Below, one piece after another: positions 25,112-36,970 of a stretch of 64,000 nucleotides of DNA. Location: contig NZ_CP027712.1 in assembly GCF_003945765.1 (NCBI RefSeq), forward strand, positions 4,402,001 through 4,466,000, given 5' to 3'. The first letter of the stretch is position 1, and the number at the start of each line of letters is the position of its first letter. Source of the DNA: Pseudomonas chlororaphis subsp. chlororaphis (GTDB lineage Bacteria > Pseudomonadota > Gammaproteobacteria > Pseudomonadales > Pseudomonadaceae). Under the pieces are notes generated by a model. The model worked only from the letters and a program-made list of their open reading frames with translations. It did not search any database and was not told the origin of the DNA. Made by a program: the position numbers and the translations under genes.

Positions 25112-25384
25112 CTAGCCCCAACGCATCACAGCCAACAGCCACACCAGGGACAGCACGAACGCCACCCAGATGCTCCAGTCGGTGGCGCCGATTACCAGCA
25201 GATGCAGGTAGGCGCTGCCGAGAAGACCGATAAACAGACGATCGCCACGGGTGGTGGCAATCGGCAGGAAGCCGCGCCGAGGGATGCTCGGCGAACGCAG
25301 CTCCCAAGTGGTCATGCCCAGCAGGATCAAGGCAATGACACCGAAGAATGCCGCCGTCGGGGCGGTCCAGTTCATCCATTCCAT
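25112..25384 (-). CDS. glpU: DUF2160 small membrane protein, GlpU-like
   Basis: This 90-residue protein has two or three transmembrane helices (about 8-28, 46-62, 66-86) and the DUF2160 arrangement WTAPTAAFFGVIALILLGMT ... RRGFLPIATTRGDRLFIGLL. Genes of this family occur only inside GlpSTPQUV-type ABC operons; the role is not known. ATG 25384 gives MEWMNW; the ATG three codons further in is an alternative. It follows the second permease after ten bases. Confidence 0.85.
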   Translation of the reverse strand: MEWMNWTAPTAAFFGVIALILLGMTTWELRSPSIPRRGFLPIATTRGDRLFIGLLGSAYLHLLVIGATDWSIWVAFVLSLVWLLAVMRWG

Positions 25385-25394
25385 CAACGGTTCC

Positions 25395-26195
<801 letters not shown>

Positions 26196-26206
26196 GGCGG
26201 CCGTCC

Positions 26207-27069
<863 letters not shown>

Positions 27070-27073
<4 letters not shown>

Positions 27074-28185
27074 GGCTGAACCTCGTTCGTGGCGTGGGCC
27101 TCCAGCAGGTATTCGTCGGCGTAGACCATCAGCCACTGCGCGGGGAAGCTGATGCAGGCCCTGCCCTGCGGCACCGGTTTGTCTTCGGCCAGCCGCACTT
27201 TCAAGACCGCGCCGTCGAGGTTCAGGGTCATGATCTTGTAGGTACCCAGGTCCTCGATGTGGACCACGTCGGCCTGCAGCGCCTCCTCATAAGGCTCGTC
27301 CCAGACATGGATGAACTCCGGGCGGATGCCAACTTTCAGGCTCTGGTAATCGATCTCGGCGATCCGCTGCTGCAAGGCTTCGGGCAAGGCCAGATGGGTG
27401 CCGGCGAACCTGACACCGCCGGCCTCTGCCCGGACCTCGATCAGGTTCATCCCCGGGCTGCCGATGAAGTAGCCGACAAAGGTGTGGCTCGGCCGCTCGA
27501 ACAGCTCCCGCGGGGTACCGAACTGGACGATCTGCCCACCGTACATCACCGCGATCTTGTCGGCGAAGGTCGAGGCTTCGAGCTGGTCGTGGGTGACGTA
27601 GACCATGGTGATGTTGAACTGCTCGTGGATCTGCTTGAGCTTGCGCCGCAGCTTCCACTTCAAGTGCGGGTCAATCACCGTCAGCGGCTCGTCGAACAGG
27701 ATCGCCGATACGTCGTCGCGCACCAGGCCGCGGCCCATGGAAACCTTCTGCTTTTCGTCGGCGCTGAGGTTGCGCGCCTTCTTGTTCAGCAGCGCCTGCA
27801 AGTCGAGGACCTCGGCGATCTCCTGCACCTTGCTGTGCACCCTGGCCTCGGCCAGGCCCTGGTTGCGCAGCGGGAAGGCCAGGTTGTCGAACACCGTCAT
27901 GGTGTCGTAGACCACCGGGAACTGGAAAACCTGGGCGATGTTGCGCTTCTCGGGAGTCAGCTCGTTGACCACCCGGGTATCGAACAGCACCTGCCCCTGG
28001 GAAGGGCTGAGCAGCCCGGAAATGATGTTGAGCAAGGTCGACTTGCCGCAGCCGGACGGCCCGAGCAAGGCATAGGCGCCGCCCTGTTCCCAGACGTGGT
28101 TCATCTCGCGGATCGCATAGTCCTCGGGACCGGCCGGGGTACTGGTGTAACTGTGGGCGAGGTTGTGCAAACGGATTTCGGCCAT
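27070..28185 (-). CDS. glpT: ABC transporter ATPase, GlpT-like, with non-canonical signature motif
   Basis: This 371-residue protein is a MalK/UgpC-type ATPase: nucleotide-binding domain (about 1-235) plus C-terminal TOBE/OB regulatory domain (about 240-371). Walker A is GPSGCGKST (42-50), Walker B AILFDEP (161-167) and the H-loop histidine is intact (YVTHDQLEA, H199). The ABC signature is LSADEKQKVSMG instead of LSGGQ. With GlpS it would form a heterodimer. It overlaps glpS by one base (TGATG). The name does not mean the glycerol-3-phosphate antiporter GlpT. Confidence 0.9.
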
Positions 28186-29279
28186 CAGGCAACCCTCGCG
28201 ACGCGCCGCCCCGGCGCCTGGACCAGACGGCCCTGGGCATCGAAGACAAACAGTTTGTGGGTGGGGATATAGATACGGATCGGCGCGTCGACGTCGTATT
28301 CGTGCACGCCGGGCAGGTGCAGCACCAACAGGAATTGTTCGTTGCGCACATGCAGGAAGGTTTCCGAGCCGCTGATTTCCGCCACCTCGACGGTCACCGC
28401 CAGCTCCAGGTCGTCGTCGTTGCTCGGTACCAGGGAGATATGGCTGGGCCGCACACCGAAGCGAAACTCGCCCTCGCCGACCGGGCGCAGATCGACGTTC
28501 AGCGGAAAGTGCACGAAATTGGCGAAGCTCACTTCATTGCCGGCGATGCGCCCCGGCATCAGGTTGATCGGCGGCTCGGAGAACAGTTCGGCGGCCAGCA
28601 CCGTCTGGGGCTGGTGATAGACCTCGGCGGTCTTGCCGCTCTGCACCAGGCGCCCCTCGTGAAGGATGGTGGTGGTGCCGCCCAGGGCCAGCGCCTCGTT
28701 GGGCTCGGTGGTGGCGTAGATGGCGATGGTGTGGCGGGCCTGGAACAGCTCGCGCATCTCCTGGCGCAACTCTTCGCGCAGCTTGTAGTCGAGGTTGACC
28801 AGCGGCTCGTCGAACAGGATCAGCTCGGCATCCTTGACCAGCGCCCGGGCCATCGCCGTGCGCTGCTGCTGGCCGCCGGACAGCTCCAGCGGATGGCGCT
28901 GCAGGAACTTCTCGATCCGCAGCATCTTCGCCGTCTCCAGCACCTTGCTCTCGATCAGTTGCGCCGAAACACCGGCCTGGCGCAGCGGCGAGGCGATGTT
29001 CTCGAACACGGTCATGGTCGGGTAGTTGATGAACTGCTGATAGACCATCGACACGTTGCGCAGGCGCACCGGGTGCCCGGTGACGTCTACGCCGTTCATC
29101 AGGATGCGCCCACTGGCGGGCTTGTCGAGCCCGGCGATCAGGCGCATCAGGCTGGTCTTGCCGGACAGCGTGCGCCCCAGCAGGACATTGAAGGAACCGG
29201 GTTCAAAGCGCAGCGAGATGTCATCGATCCAGGTCTGGCCCTCGACGACACGGCTGACGTGCTCCAGCGTTAATGACAT
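28185..29279 (-). CDS. glpS: ABC transporter ATPase, GlpS-like, with degenerate H-loop
   Basis: This first gene of the operon encodes 364 residues: nucleotide-binding domain (1-235) and TOBE/OB domain. Walker A is GRTLSGKT (35-42), the signature LSGGQQQR is canonical (133-140) and Walker B is LILFDEP (153-159). The H-loop histidine is replaced: YATTEPNEA puts Thr191 where MalK-type proteins have His in YVTHDQ. The gene starts at ATG 29279, the point where the conserved N terminus MSLTLEHVSR begins; a 63-codon upstream extension crosses the promoter and is rejected. Expression is expected from the sigma-54 promoter just upstream. Confidence 0.9.
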   Translation of the reverse strand: MSLTLEHVSRVVEGQTWIDDISLRFEPGSFNVLLGRTLSGKTSLMRLIAGLDKPASGRILMNGVDVTGHPVRLRNVSMVYQQFINYPTMTVFENIASPLRQAGVSAQLIESKVLETAKMLRIEKFLQRHPLELSGGQQQRTAMARALVKDAELILFDEPLVNLDYKLREELRQEMRELFQARHTIAIYATTEPNEALALGGTTTILHEGRLVQSGKTAEVYHQPQTVLAAELFSEPPINLMPGRIAGNEVSFANFVHFPLNVDLRPVGEGEFRFGVRPSHISLVPSNDDDLELAVTVEVAEISGSETFLHVRNEQFLLVLHLPGVHEYDVDAPIRIYIPTHKLFVFDAQGRLVQAPGRRVARVA

Positions 29280-29288
29280 GGCTCGGCC

Positions 29289-29300
29289 TTTTTTATTATT
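29289..29300 (-). promoter_or_regulatory. CA motif (Hfq/Crc site) in the glpS leader
   Basis: On the minus strand the mRNA reads AATAATAAAAAA directly before the AAGG-type ribosome-binding site of glpS. It fits AAnAAnAA, the Hfq/Crc catabolite-repression motif. The placement would block translation of the first transporter gene. Confidence 0.55.
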
Positions 29301-29324
29301 GGAATCAAGCGACCGGAGCAGCAG

Positions 29325-29340
29325 AGCGACTTTCGTGCCA
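29325..29340 (-). promoter_or_regulatory. Sigma-54 (-24/-12) promoter of glpSTPQUV-like operon
   Basis: On minus the sequence TGGCACG - AAAG - TCGCT matches the RpoN consensus TGGCACG-N4-TTGCW at all but one base, with the invariant GG and GC ten bases apart. Transcription would start near 29315, giving a leader of about 35 bases before glpS. Confidence 0.88.
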
Positions 29341-29405
29341 GAACCGCGGCAGCAAACCAAGCCACTGATAAGTCTGATATTTATTAAAAGACAGGCTATT
29401 GGAAG

Positions 29406-29484
29406 GTTCACAGCTGAACAGAAATGAACAACCCGCACTGAACAACTGAACAGTCTGGCGGTTGACAATGAACAAGAGTGAACA
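29406..29484. promoter_or_regulatory. Cluster of six TGAACA repeats, probable enhancer for the sigma-54 activator
   Basis: TGAACA occurs at 29415, 29425, 29439, 29447, 29469 and 29479, with an inverted GTTCA at 29406-29410. Two pairs are spaced ten bases, one helical turn. The block lies about 65-145 bases upstream of the -24 element of the glp-like promoter and 90-170 bases before the activator gene, as expected for upstream activating sequences. Confidence 0.8.
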
Positions 29485-29535
29485 ACACTGGATGGACGCT
29501 TTTGCCCGTAAACGCCACAGTTCCGGGCCTAGGCC

Positions 29536-29549
29536 AATAACAACAATAA
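29536..29549 (+). promoter_or_regulatory. CA motif (Hfq/Crc site) in the activator leader
   Basis: AATAACAACAATAA, four AAn units in phase, lies 25-38 bases before the activator ATG. It fits the A-rich AAnAAnAA sites at which Hfq with Crc represses translation in Pseudomonas. Confidence 0.6.
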
Positions 29550-29573
29550 AAGCGTTTTCAGAGACCTACCGCC

Positions 29574-31424
29574 ATGAGCGCACCTGCCTCACCGCTGTCT
29601 CACGAGACCATCATCAAGGACTCCTGGAGTCGCTGCCGGGCCTTTGGCCTCAGCCACCAGAGCGCGCCCGCCTTCGACCAACTGCCCGCCGAGCGCATCG
29701 CCCAGTTGCTGGAGAGCCAGCATGCCCTGGTGCAGACCACCCACCAGGAAGTCCTGCCCTACTACGAGAACATCCTCAGCAACTCCAATTGCCTGATCAT
29801 GCTCGCCGACAACCAGGGCCAGGTGCTGACGTCCTGGGGCACCCAGCGTTTTATCCAGCCGAGCCTGGCCCGTGGTTTCAGCGCCGGCGCCAGCTGGCTG
29901 GAACACTGCAGCGGGACCAACGCCATCGGCACCGCCCTGGCTTGCGAACAGGCGGTGCATATCGAGCACGATGAACACTTTCTCAAGGCCAACCGCTTCA
30001 TGACCGGCTCGGCCGCGCCGATCTTCGATGCCGAGCGCCGGGTGATCGCGGTGCTGGACGTTTCCAGCGACAGCTACCTGCCGCCCTCCCACACCCTGGG
30101 CATGGTCAAGATGATGAGCCAGACCGTGGAGAACCGGCTGATCCTCAACCTGTTTGAAGGCCGGCATTTCCAGCTGACCTTCAACACCGGCCTGAACAAC
30201 CTCGACAGCCAGTGGGCCGGTTTGCTGATCTTCGATGACAGCGGCCAGGTGCTTTCTGCCAACCGCCGCGCCGACAACCTGCTGGGCATCAGCCTGTCGC
30301 GGGTCGGCATCGAAAGCCTGTTCAAGGTGTCCCTGCTGGAGTTGCTCAACCAGCCCGAAGGCCTGCCCTTCGCCCTGCAGGCCGCCGGTCGCAACCGCTT
30401 CCATTGCCTGCTCAAGCGTCCAAGGCAGGTGCCGATCCAGGCCCGGATCTTTGCTGAGGCGCCTGCCCGCCCAGCCCCCGCCAGCGCCGATGCTGTCAGC
30501 CTGAACACCCTGCACTTCGGCGACAGCCGGGTGGAGAAGGCCGTGCGCCAGGCCGAACGCCTGCTGGAAAAGGACATTCCGCTGCTGATCCACGGCGAAA
30601 CCGGCGTCGGCAAGGAAGTTTTCGTCAAGGCCCTGCACCAAGCCAGCTCGCGGAGCAAACAGGCGTTCATTGCCGTCAACTGCGCGGCGATCCCCGCCGA
30701 ACTGGTGGAGTCCGAGTTGTTCGGCTATGAGAAAGGCGCCTTCACCGGCGCCAGCCAGAAAGGCAGCATCGGCCTGATCCGCAAGGCCGACAAAGGCACG
30801 CTGTTCCTCGACGAAATCGGCGACATGCCCTTGCCGACCCAGGCCCGCCTGTTGCGTGTGCTGCAAGAGCGTTGCGTGCAACCGGTGGGCAGCAGCGAGC
30901 TGTTCCCGGTGGACATCCGCATCATCTCGGCGACCAACCGCTCCCTGCGCGAACAGGTGCAACTCGGGCGTTTCCGCGAGGACCTGTATTACCGCATCGG
31001 CGGCCTGACCCTGGAGTTGCCGCCCCTGCGCGAACGCAGCGACAAACAGGCGCTGTTCAAGCGCATCTGGGAGCAACACCGCGAGTCCGGCCAATGGGCC
31101 GGGCTCAGCCGCGATGTCCAGGAACTGTTCGAGCGCCATCCCTGGCCGGGCAACCTGCGCCAGGTCAGCAGCGTGATGCAGGTAGCGCTGGCCATGGCCG
31201 AAGAACAGCCGATCCGCGCCGAGCACCTGCCGGACGACTTTTTTGTCGACCTGGACATGGAGCCAGCCACCAGCCACGAACCGCCCGGCGACATCGACCT
31301 GCAAGACACCCCCGACCTGCACCGCCAGCTCAAGGCCGTGGGCGGCAACATCTCCCTGCTGGCCCGGCGCCTGGGGGTGAGTCGCAATACCCTGTACAAG
31401 CGCTTGCGACAGCTGGATACATAA
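29574..31424 (+). CDS. Sigma-54-dependent transcriptional activator, AcoR/ExaE type
   Basis: This 616-residue regulator has an N-terminal GAF-like sensor region (about 60-200, with HCSGTNAIGTALACEQAVHI), a PAS-like linker (about 205-290), a sigma-54 AAA+ domain (about 318-540) and a Fis-type helix-turn-helix at the end (GGNISLLARRLGVSRNTLYKRL). Walker A is GETGVGKE (near 341), the sigma-54-contacting loop GAFTGA is at about 388 and Walker B is GTLFLDEIGDMP. It is divergent from the GlpSTPQUV-like operon, which has a -24/-12 promoter and repeat array between them, so it almost certainly activates that operon. AcoR-type relatives answer to acetoin or alcohols; the inducer here is unknown. Confidence 0.92.
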   Translation: MSAPASPLSHETIIKDSWSRCRAFGLSHQSAPAFDQLPAERIAQLLESQHALVQTTHQEVLPYYENILSNSNCLIMLADNQGQVLTSWGTQRFIQPSLARGFSAGASWLEHCSGTNAIGTALACEQAVHIEHDEHFLKANRFMTGSAAPIFDAERRVIAVLDVSSDSYLPPSHTLGMVKMMSQTVENRLILNLFEGRHFQLTFNTGLNNLDSQWAGLLIFDDSGQVLSANRRADNLLGISLSRVGIESLFKVSLLELLNQPEGLPFALQAAGRNRFHCLLKRPRQVPIQARIFAEAPARPAPASADAVSLNTLHFGDSRVEKAVRQAERLLEKDIPLLIHGETGVGKEVFVKALHQASSRSKQAFIAVNCAAIPAELVESELFGYEKGAFTGASQKGSIGLIRKADKGTLFLDEIGDMPLPTQARLLRVLQERCVQPVGSSELFPVDIRIISATNRSLREQVQLGRFREDLYYRIGGLTLELPPLRERSDKQALFKRIWEQHRESGQWAGLSRDVQELFERHPWPGNLRQVSSVMQVALAMAEEQPIRAEHLPDDFFVDLDMEPATSHEPPGDIDLQDTPDLHRQLKAVGGNISLLARRLGVSRNTLYKRLRQLDT

Positions 31425-31449
31425 AACCTGACCTGCCGTCTGCCTCGGC

Positions 31450-31492
31450 TTGGCCGGGCTCGAATATTCTGGCTATATTTGTCCAGAATATT
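31450..31492 (+). promoter_or_regulatory. Promoter and palindromic operator of the phd-vapC operon
   Basis: A perfect 10-bp inverted repeat AATATTCTGG (31463-31472) / CCAGAATATT (31483-31492) with a 10-base spacer overlaps a sigma-70-like promoter: TTGGCC (31450-31455), 18 bases, TATATT (31474-31479). Antitoxin (or complex) binding would cover the -10, the usual autoregulation of Phd-type pairs. Confidence 0.75.
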
Positions 31493-31503
31493 GGAGAAGC
31501 CTC

Positions 31504-31743
31504 ATGATCACTGTCCCGCTGGCAGAAGCCAAAAACAACCTGTCCAAACTGGTCGACGATGCCGCGGCAGGACAGGTCATTACCATCGCCAAACACGGCC
31601 GTGCCCTCGCCCGCCTGGTTCCCGTCGGCAAACCGTCGGGGCAGCGCATTGGTGCAATGAAAGGCAAACTGGTGCTGCCCGACGACTTTGACGCCCCGCT
31701 GCCGGACGACATGCTCGACGCCTTCGAAGGTACCCGGGAGTGA
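31504..31743 (+). CDS. Type II antitoxin, Phd/YefM family
   Basis: This 79-residue protein has the Phd fold at its N terminus (TVPLAEAKNNLSKLVDDAAAGQVITIAKHGRALARLVPV): a DNA-binding strand-helix unit that dimerises. The acidic C terminus (DDFDAPLPDDMLDAFEG) is the part that wraps the toxin. GGAGAAG precedes ATG 31504; the frame extends upstream across the operator but that is not coding. The stop overlaps the toxin start (GTGA). Confidence 0.92.
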   Translation: MITVPLAEAKNNLSKLVDDAAAGQVITIAKHGRALARLVPVGKPSGQRIGAMKGKLVLPDDFDAPLPDDMLDAFEGTRE

Positions 31744-32117
31744 GAGTCCTGCTCGACACACACATTCTGCTCTGGACCCTCAGCGACGATCCGAAGTTGT
31801 CGGCCAAGGCCCGAAAGCTGATTGAAAGCGCTGCCGAAATCTATATCAGCGCCGCCTCTTTCTGGGAGATGGCCATCAAGGTTGGCCTGGGCAAGCTTGA
31901 TGTGGACCTGGAAGAGATTCGCGAATATTGCCTGGCGAGCGGTTTCATCGAACTGGCCATCACCTCGGAACACGCCATTGCGGTCAAAGACCTTGAACAT
32001 CACCACCGCGATCCCTTTGACCGGCTGATTGTGGCCACCGCGATCAGCGAACCTATGAAGCTGCTGACCGCCGACCCGCTAGTCGCCAAGTACAGCTCCC
32101 TGGCCATTCTGGTTTGA
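31740..32117 (+). CDS. vapC: Type II toxin, VapC-family PIN-domain ribonuclease
   Basis: The 125-residue PIN protein begins at a GTG that overlaps the antitoxin stop. The metal-binding acids are in place: D6 in LLDTHILLW, E43 in SFWEMAIK, D91/D94 in HHRDPFDRLIVATA and D112 in LTADPLV. VapC toxins cut tRNA or rRNA; the target here cannot be told. All catalytic residues and the operator are intact, so the pair looks functional. A bidirectional terminator separates it from cysS. Confidence 0.93.
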   Translation: MRVLLDTHILLWTLSDDPKLSAKARKLIESAAEIYISAASFWEMAIKVGLGKLDVDLEEIREYCLASGFIELAITSEHAIAVKDLEHHHRDPFDRLIVATAISEPMKLLTADPLVAKYSSLAILV

Positions 32118-32139
32118 TCCCGCACAGATAGATCGCAGG

Positions 32140-32174
32140 CAAACAAAAACCCGCGCAAGGCGGGTTTCTGTTTG
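32140..32174. terminator. Bidirectional terminator between vapC and cysS
   Basis: The arms CAAACAAAAACCCGC and GCGGGTTTCTGTTTG pair at 14 of 15 positions around a 5-base loop, with T-rich 3' arms on both strands. It serves the convergent vapC (+) and cysS (-). Confidence 0.9.
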
Positions 32175-32189
32175 TCGCCAGTACAGCAA

Positions 32190-33572
<1,383 letters not shown>

Positions 33573-33590
33573 AAGGAGTTCCTTAACTGA

Positions 33591-35288
33591 TCACTGACCC
33601 CAGGAGTCGCGCAGGGTCACGGTACGGTTGAATACCGGTGCGCCCGGTTTCGAGTCCTTGATATCCGCGCAGAAGTAACCTTCGCGCTCGAACTGGAAAC
33701 GGTCTTCCGGCTGTGCGTTGCCCAGCGAGGGTTCGGCACGACAACCAGTGAGGACCTGCAGGGAGTCAGGGTTGATGTTGTCCAGGAAACTTGCGCTGTC
33801 TTCGGCCTTCTCCGGGTTCGGCGAACGGAACAGGCGATCGTACAGGCGTACTTCGCACTCGACGCTGGCGGCGGCCGGCACCCAGTGGATCACGCCCTTG
33901 ACCTTGCGCCCTTCCGGGTTCTTGCCCAGGGTGTCCGGGTCGTACGAGCAACGCAGCTCGACGATGTTGCCATCGGCGTCCTTGATCGCCTCGTCGGCGC
34001 GGATCACGTAGCTGCCGCGCAGGCGCACTTCGCCGGCCGGTTCCAGGCGCTTGTAGCCCTTTGGCGGCTCTTCCATGAAGTCGTCGCGATCGATGTAGAT
34101 TTCACGGGCGAACGGCAGCACCCGCACCCCCATGTCTTCTTTCGGGTGACGCGGCAATTCGAGGTTCTCGACCTGGCCTTGCGGATAGTTGGTGATCACC
34201 ACCTTCAGCGGACGCAGCACGCACATGGCGCGCGGGGCGCTGTGGTCGAGGTCGTCACGGATGCTGAATTCCAGCATGCCGAAGTCCACCACGCCGTCGG
34301 AACGGTTGGTGCCAACCATTTCGCAGAAATTGCGGATGGATTTCGGCGTGTAGCCACGACGGCGGAAGCCCGACAGGGTCGACATGCGCGGGTCGTCCCA
34401 ACCGTTGACGTGCTTCTCGTCCACCAGTTGCTTGAGCTTGCGCTTGCTGGTGATGGTGTAGTTCAAGTTCAGGCGGCTGAACTCGTACTGGCGCGGCTGC
34501 GCCGGCACCGGCAGGTTTTCCAGGAACCATTCGTACAACGGGCGATGGCTTTCGAACTCCAGGGTGCAGATCGAATGGGTGATGCCTTCGATGGCGTCCG
34601 ACTGGCCGTGGGTGAAGTCGTAGTTCGGGTAGATGCACCACTTGTCGCCGGTCTGGTGGTGATGCGCATGGCGGATGCGATACATGATCGGGTCGCGCAG
34701 GTTCATGTTCGGCGAGGCCATGTCGATCTTGGCCCGCAGCACGCGTGCACCGTCCGGGAACTCACCAGCGCGCATGCGGGCAAACAGGTCCAGGTTCTCT
34801 TCGACGCTGCGATCGCGGAACGGGCTGTTCTTGCCCGGCTCGGTCAGGCTGCCACGGTATTCCTTGGCCTGCTCGGGGGTCAGGTCGTCGACATAGGCCT
34901 TGCCCGCCTTGATCAGCTCCACCGCCCAGTCGTGCAGCTGGTCGAAGTATTGCGAGGCGTAGCGCACTTCACCGGACCACTCGAAGCCCAGCCACTTGAC
35001 GTCGCTTTCGATGGCGTCGATGTATTCCTGGTCTTCCTTGGCCGGGTTGGTGTCGTCGAAACGCAGGTGGGTGACGCCGCCGAATTCCTGGGCCAGCCCG
35101 AAGTTCACGCAGATCGACTTGGCGTGACCGATGTGCAGGTAGCCGTTGGGTTCCGGCGGGAAGCGGGTCACGATCTGTGTGTGCTTACCCGAGTCCAGGT
35201 CCGCCTGGATGATCGGGCGCAGGAAGTTGACCGGAACGGCCGGTCCGGTCTTGGAATTCGAGGTAGGGTCGACAGTGGGCTTGCTCAT
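33591..35288 (-). CDS. glnS: Glutaminyl-tRNA synthetase
   Basis: This 565-residue class I synthetase charges tRNA-Gln directly. The HIGH motif is in [16 protein letters not shown], the KMSKS counterpart is [10 protein letters not shown], and the two C-terminal beta-barrels that read the anticodon are present in full. The start ATG 35288 gives [11 protein letters not shown]. It is the first gene of the glnS-cysS pair and is divergent from ppiB across a 277-base region. Confidence 0.97.
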   Translation of the reverse strand: MSKPTVDPTSNSKTGPAVPVNFLRPIIQADLDSGKHTQIVTRFPPEPNGYLHIGHAKSICVNFGLAQEFGGVTHLRFDDTNPAKEDQEYIDAIESDVKWLGFEWSGEVRYASQYFDQLHDWAVELIKAGKAYVDDLTPEQAKEYRGSLTEPGKNSPFRDRSVEENLDLFARMRAGEFPDGARVLRAKIDMASPNMNLRDPIMYRIRHAHHHQTGDKWCIYPNYDFTHGQSDAIEGITHSICTLEFESHRPLYEWFLENLPVPAQPRQYEFSRLNLNYTITSKRKLKQLVDEKHVNGWDDPRMSTLSGFRRRGYTPKSIRNFCEMVGTNRSDGVVDFGMLEFSIRDDLDHSAPRAMCVLRPLKVVITNYPQGQVENLELPRHPKEDMGVRVLPFAREIYIDRDDFMEEPPKGYKRLEPAGEVRLRGSYVIRADEAIKDADGNIVELRCSYDPDTLGKNPEGRKVKGVIHWVPAAASVECEVRLYDRLFRSPNPEKAEDSASFLDNINPDSLQVLTGCRAEPSLGNAQPEDRFQFEREGYFCADIKDSKPGAPVFNRTVTLRDSWGQ

Positions 35289-35482
35289 AGGATCCTTGAA
35301 CGTACAAGTGCGCGGCCGGTGCGGCCTGATAAATCAAAACGGATATCATAGCCGATGCGGTCAAGCCCCTGACAGAGCGGGCTTTAAATCTGCCGTGATT
35401 AATCCGTCGCAAATGAAAAAACAGCCTCGAATTTCACGCCCGTCACGCTAAACTGCGCACCTTGGCGGATTTTTGCCAGCGC

Positions 35483-35521
35483 GGTTCCGGCCCGCGGGCC
35501 CCAGGCCTGCCTCCCGGAACC
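35483..35521 (+). other. Hairpin in the presumed ppiB leader
   Basis: GGTTCCGG (35483-35490) pairs with CCGGAACC (35514-35521) and encloses the palindrome GCCCGCGGGC. The remainder of the glnS-ppiB gap is AT-rich on the glnS side and shows no gene. It could be a leader structure or a weak terminator. Confidence 0.45.
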
Positions 35522-35565
35522 CGGGAATTCCTTGAAAACGCTCCTCCTTATAAAGAGTACCGATC

Positions 35566-36069
35566 ATGACCCAAGTCAAACTGACCACCAACCACGGCGA
35601 CATCGTGCTGGAACTGAACGCCGAGAAAGCCCCGGTCACCGTGGCCAACTTCGTCGAATACGTTAAAGCCGGTCATTACGAAAACACCGTATTCCACCGC
35701 GTCATCGGTAACTTCATGATCCAGGGCGGCGGTTTCGAGCCAGGTATGAAAGAAAAGAAAGACAAGCGTCCAAGCATCCAGAACGAAGCCGACAACGGTC
35801 TTTCCAACGACAAGTACACCGTCGCCATGGCCCGCACCATGGAGCCGCATTCGGCTTCCGCGCAGTTCTTCATCAACGTTGCTGACAACAGCTTCCTCAA
35901 CCACAGCGGCAAGACCGTGCAGGGCTGGGGCTACGCGGTATTCGGCAAAGTGGTTGCCGGCACCGAAGTGGTCGACAAGATCAAAGGCGTGGCCACCACC
36001 ATGAAGGCCGGCCACCAGGACGTACCGGCAGAAGACGTGATCATCGAGAAAGCCGAGATCGTTGAGTGA
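35566..36069 (+). CDS. ppiB: Peptidyl-prolyl cis-trans isomerase B (cyclophilin)
   Basis: PpiB speeds proline isomerisation in the cytoplasm; no signal peptide is present, which separates it from periplasmic PpiA. The 167-residue protein has the cyclophilin core with the catalytic arginine in [15 protein letters not shown], and [12 protein letters not shown] plus [20 protein letters not shown]-rich leader and ATG 35566 give [14 protein letters not shown]. The stop overlaps the lpxH start by four bases. Confidence 0.96.
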   Translation: MTQVKLTTNHGDIVLELNAEKAPVTVANFVEYVKAGHYENTVFHRVIGNFMIQGGGFEPGMKEKKDKRPSIQNEADNGLSNDKYTVAMARTMEPHSASAQFFINVADNSFLNHSGKTVQGWGYAVFGKVVAGTEVVDKIKGVATTMKAGHQDVPAEDVIIEKAEIVE

Positions 36070-36815
36070 TACTGCTGATTTCAGATTTGCATCTGATCGA
36101 TGCGCGCCCGGACATTACCCGGGCGTTTCTGGATTTACTGGGCGGACGTGCCCGCTCGGCGCAAGCGCTGTATATCCTGGGAGATTTCTTCGAGGTCTGG
36201 ATCGGCGACGACGCCATGACCCCCTACCAGCTTTCCATTTGCCAGGCACTGCGCGAGCTCAGCGACAGCGGCACGCAGGTTTTCCTGATGCATGGCAATC
36301 GCGACTTCATGCTCGGCAAGGCCTTCTGCAAAGCCGCGGGCGCGACCCTGCTCAAGGACCCGAGCGTGGTCGACTTCTACGGCGAGCCGGTGCTGCTGAT
36401 GCACGGCGACAGCCTGTGCACCCGCGACGAAGCCTACATGCGCATGCGCCGCTACCTGCGCAACCCGGTTTCGTTGTGGATCCTCAGGCACCTGCCGCTG
36501 CGCACCCGGCACAAGCTGGCGCGCAAGCTGCGCAATGAAAGCCGCGCGCAAACCCGCATGAAGGCCAACGACATCGTCGACGTGACCCCGGACGAAGTGC
36601 CGCGGATCATGCAGGCGTTCAAGGTGCGGACCCTGGTCCACGGCCACACCCACCGCCCGGCCATCCACAAGTTGCAGATCGGCGACCAGGCCGCCAAGCG
36701 CATCGTGCTGGGGGACTGGGACCGTCAGGGCTGGGCCTTGCAGGTGGATGAACAGGGCTTCCAGCTGGCGGCTTTCGACTTCGTGCCGTCGCAGCAGGCA
36801 TTGCCCCGCCTGTAG
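36066..36815 (+). CDS. lpxH: UDP-2,3-diacylglucosamine diphosphatase
   Basis: LpxH hydrolyses UDP-2,3-diacylglucosamine to lipid X, the fourth step of lipid A synthesis, at the inner face of the cytoplasmic membrane. The 249-residue protein has the metallophosphoesterase ligands: DLHL near the N terminus, [29 protein letters not shown] and HGHTHRP. The start is GTG, overlapping the ppiB stop (GTGA). The TAG stop is formed by the first bases of a REP repeat. Confidence 0.95.
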   Translation: MILLISDLHLIDARPDITRAFLDLLGGRARSAQALYILGDFFEVWIGDDAMTPYQLSICQALRELSDSGTQVFLMHGNRDFMLGKAFCKAAGATLLKDPSVVDFYGEPVLLMHGDSLCTRDEAYMRMRRYLRNPVSLWILRHLPLRTRHKLARKLRNESRAQTRMKANDIVDVTPDEVPRIMQAFKVRTLVHGHTHRPAIHKLQIGDQAAKRIVLGDWDRQGWALQVDEQGFQLAAFDFVPSQQALPRL

Positions 36816-36852
36816 CCGCTGCCGCAGGCTGCGATAAGGCCCGAAGGGCCTT
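36812..36852. repeat. REP-type repeat (family 2) overlapping the lpxH stop
   Basis: GTAGCCGCTGCCGCAGGCTG and the bases after it match the arm seen again at 54198-54219, and a tight hairpin AAGGCCC-GAA-GGGCCTT follows. The first TAG is the stop codon of lpxH. Confidence 0.7.
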
Positions 36853-36884
36853 GCGAGGCCTTCCAGGCGAACGCTGCGCGCTCT

Positions 36885-36947
36885 ATCGCAAACAAGCTCG
36901 CTCCTACAAAAAAGTACCTCCCCTGTAGGAGCGATCTTGCTCGCGAT
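36885..36947. repeat. REPIN (family 1), convergent lpxH/emrB gap
   Basis: Two inverted 23-base arms (36885-36907 and 36925-36947; core GTAGGAGCGA...TGCTCGCGAT) enclose 17 bases. This is the P. fluorescens REPIN layout and sits between two converging genes. Confidence 0.85.
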
Positions 36948-36970
36948 AATTCCTCTGCCCTACCGCACCA

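Noticed and set aside
29462..29974. 170-codon frame on plus upstream of and inside the activator gene
   Set aside because: It starts in the TGAACA enhancer and continues out of frame inside the activator.
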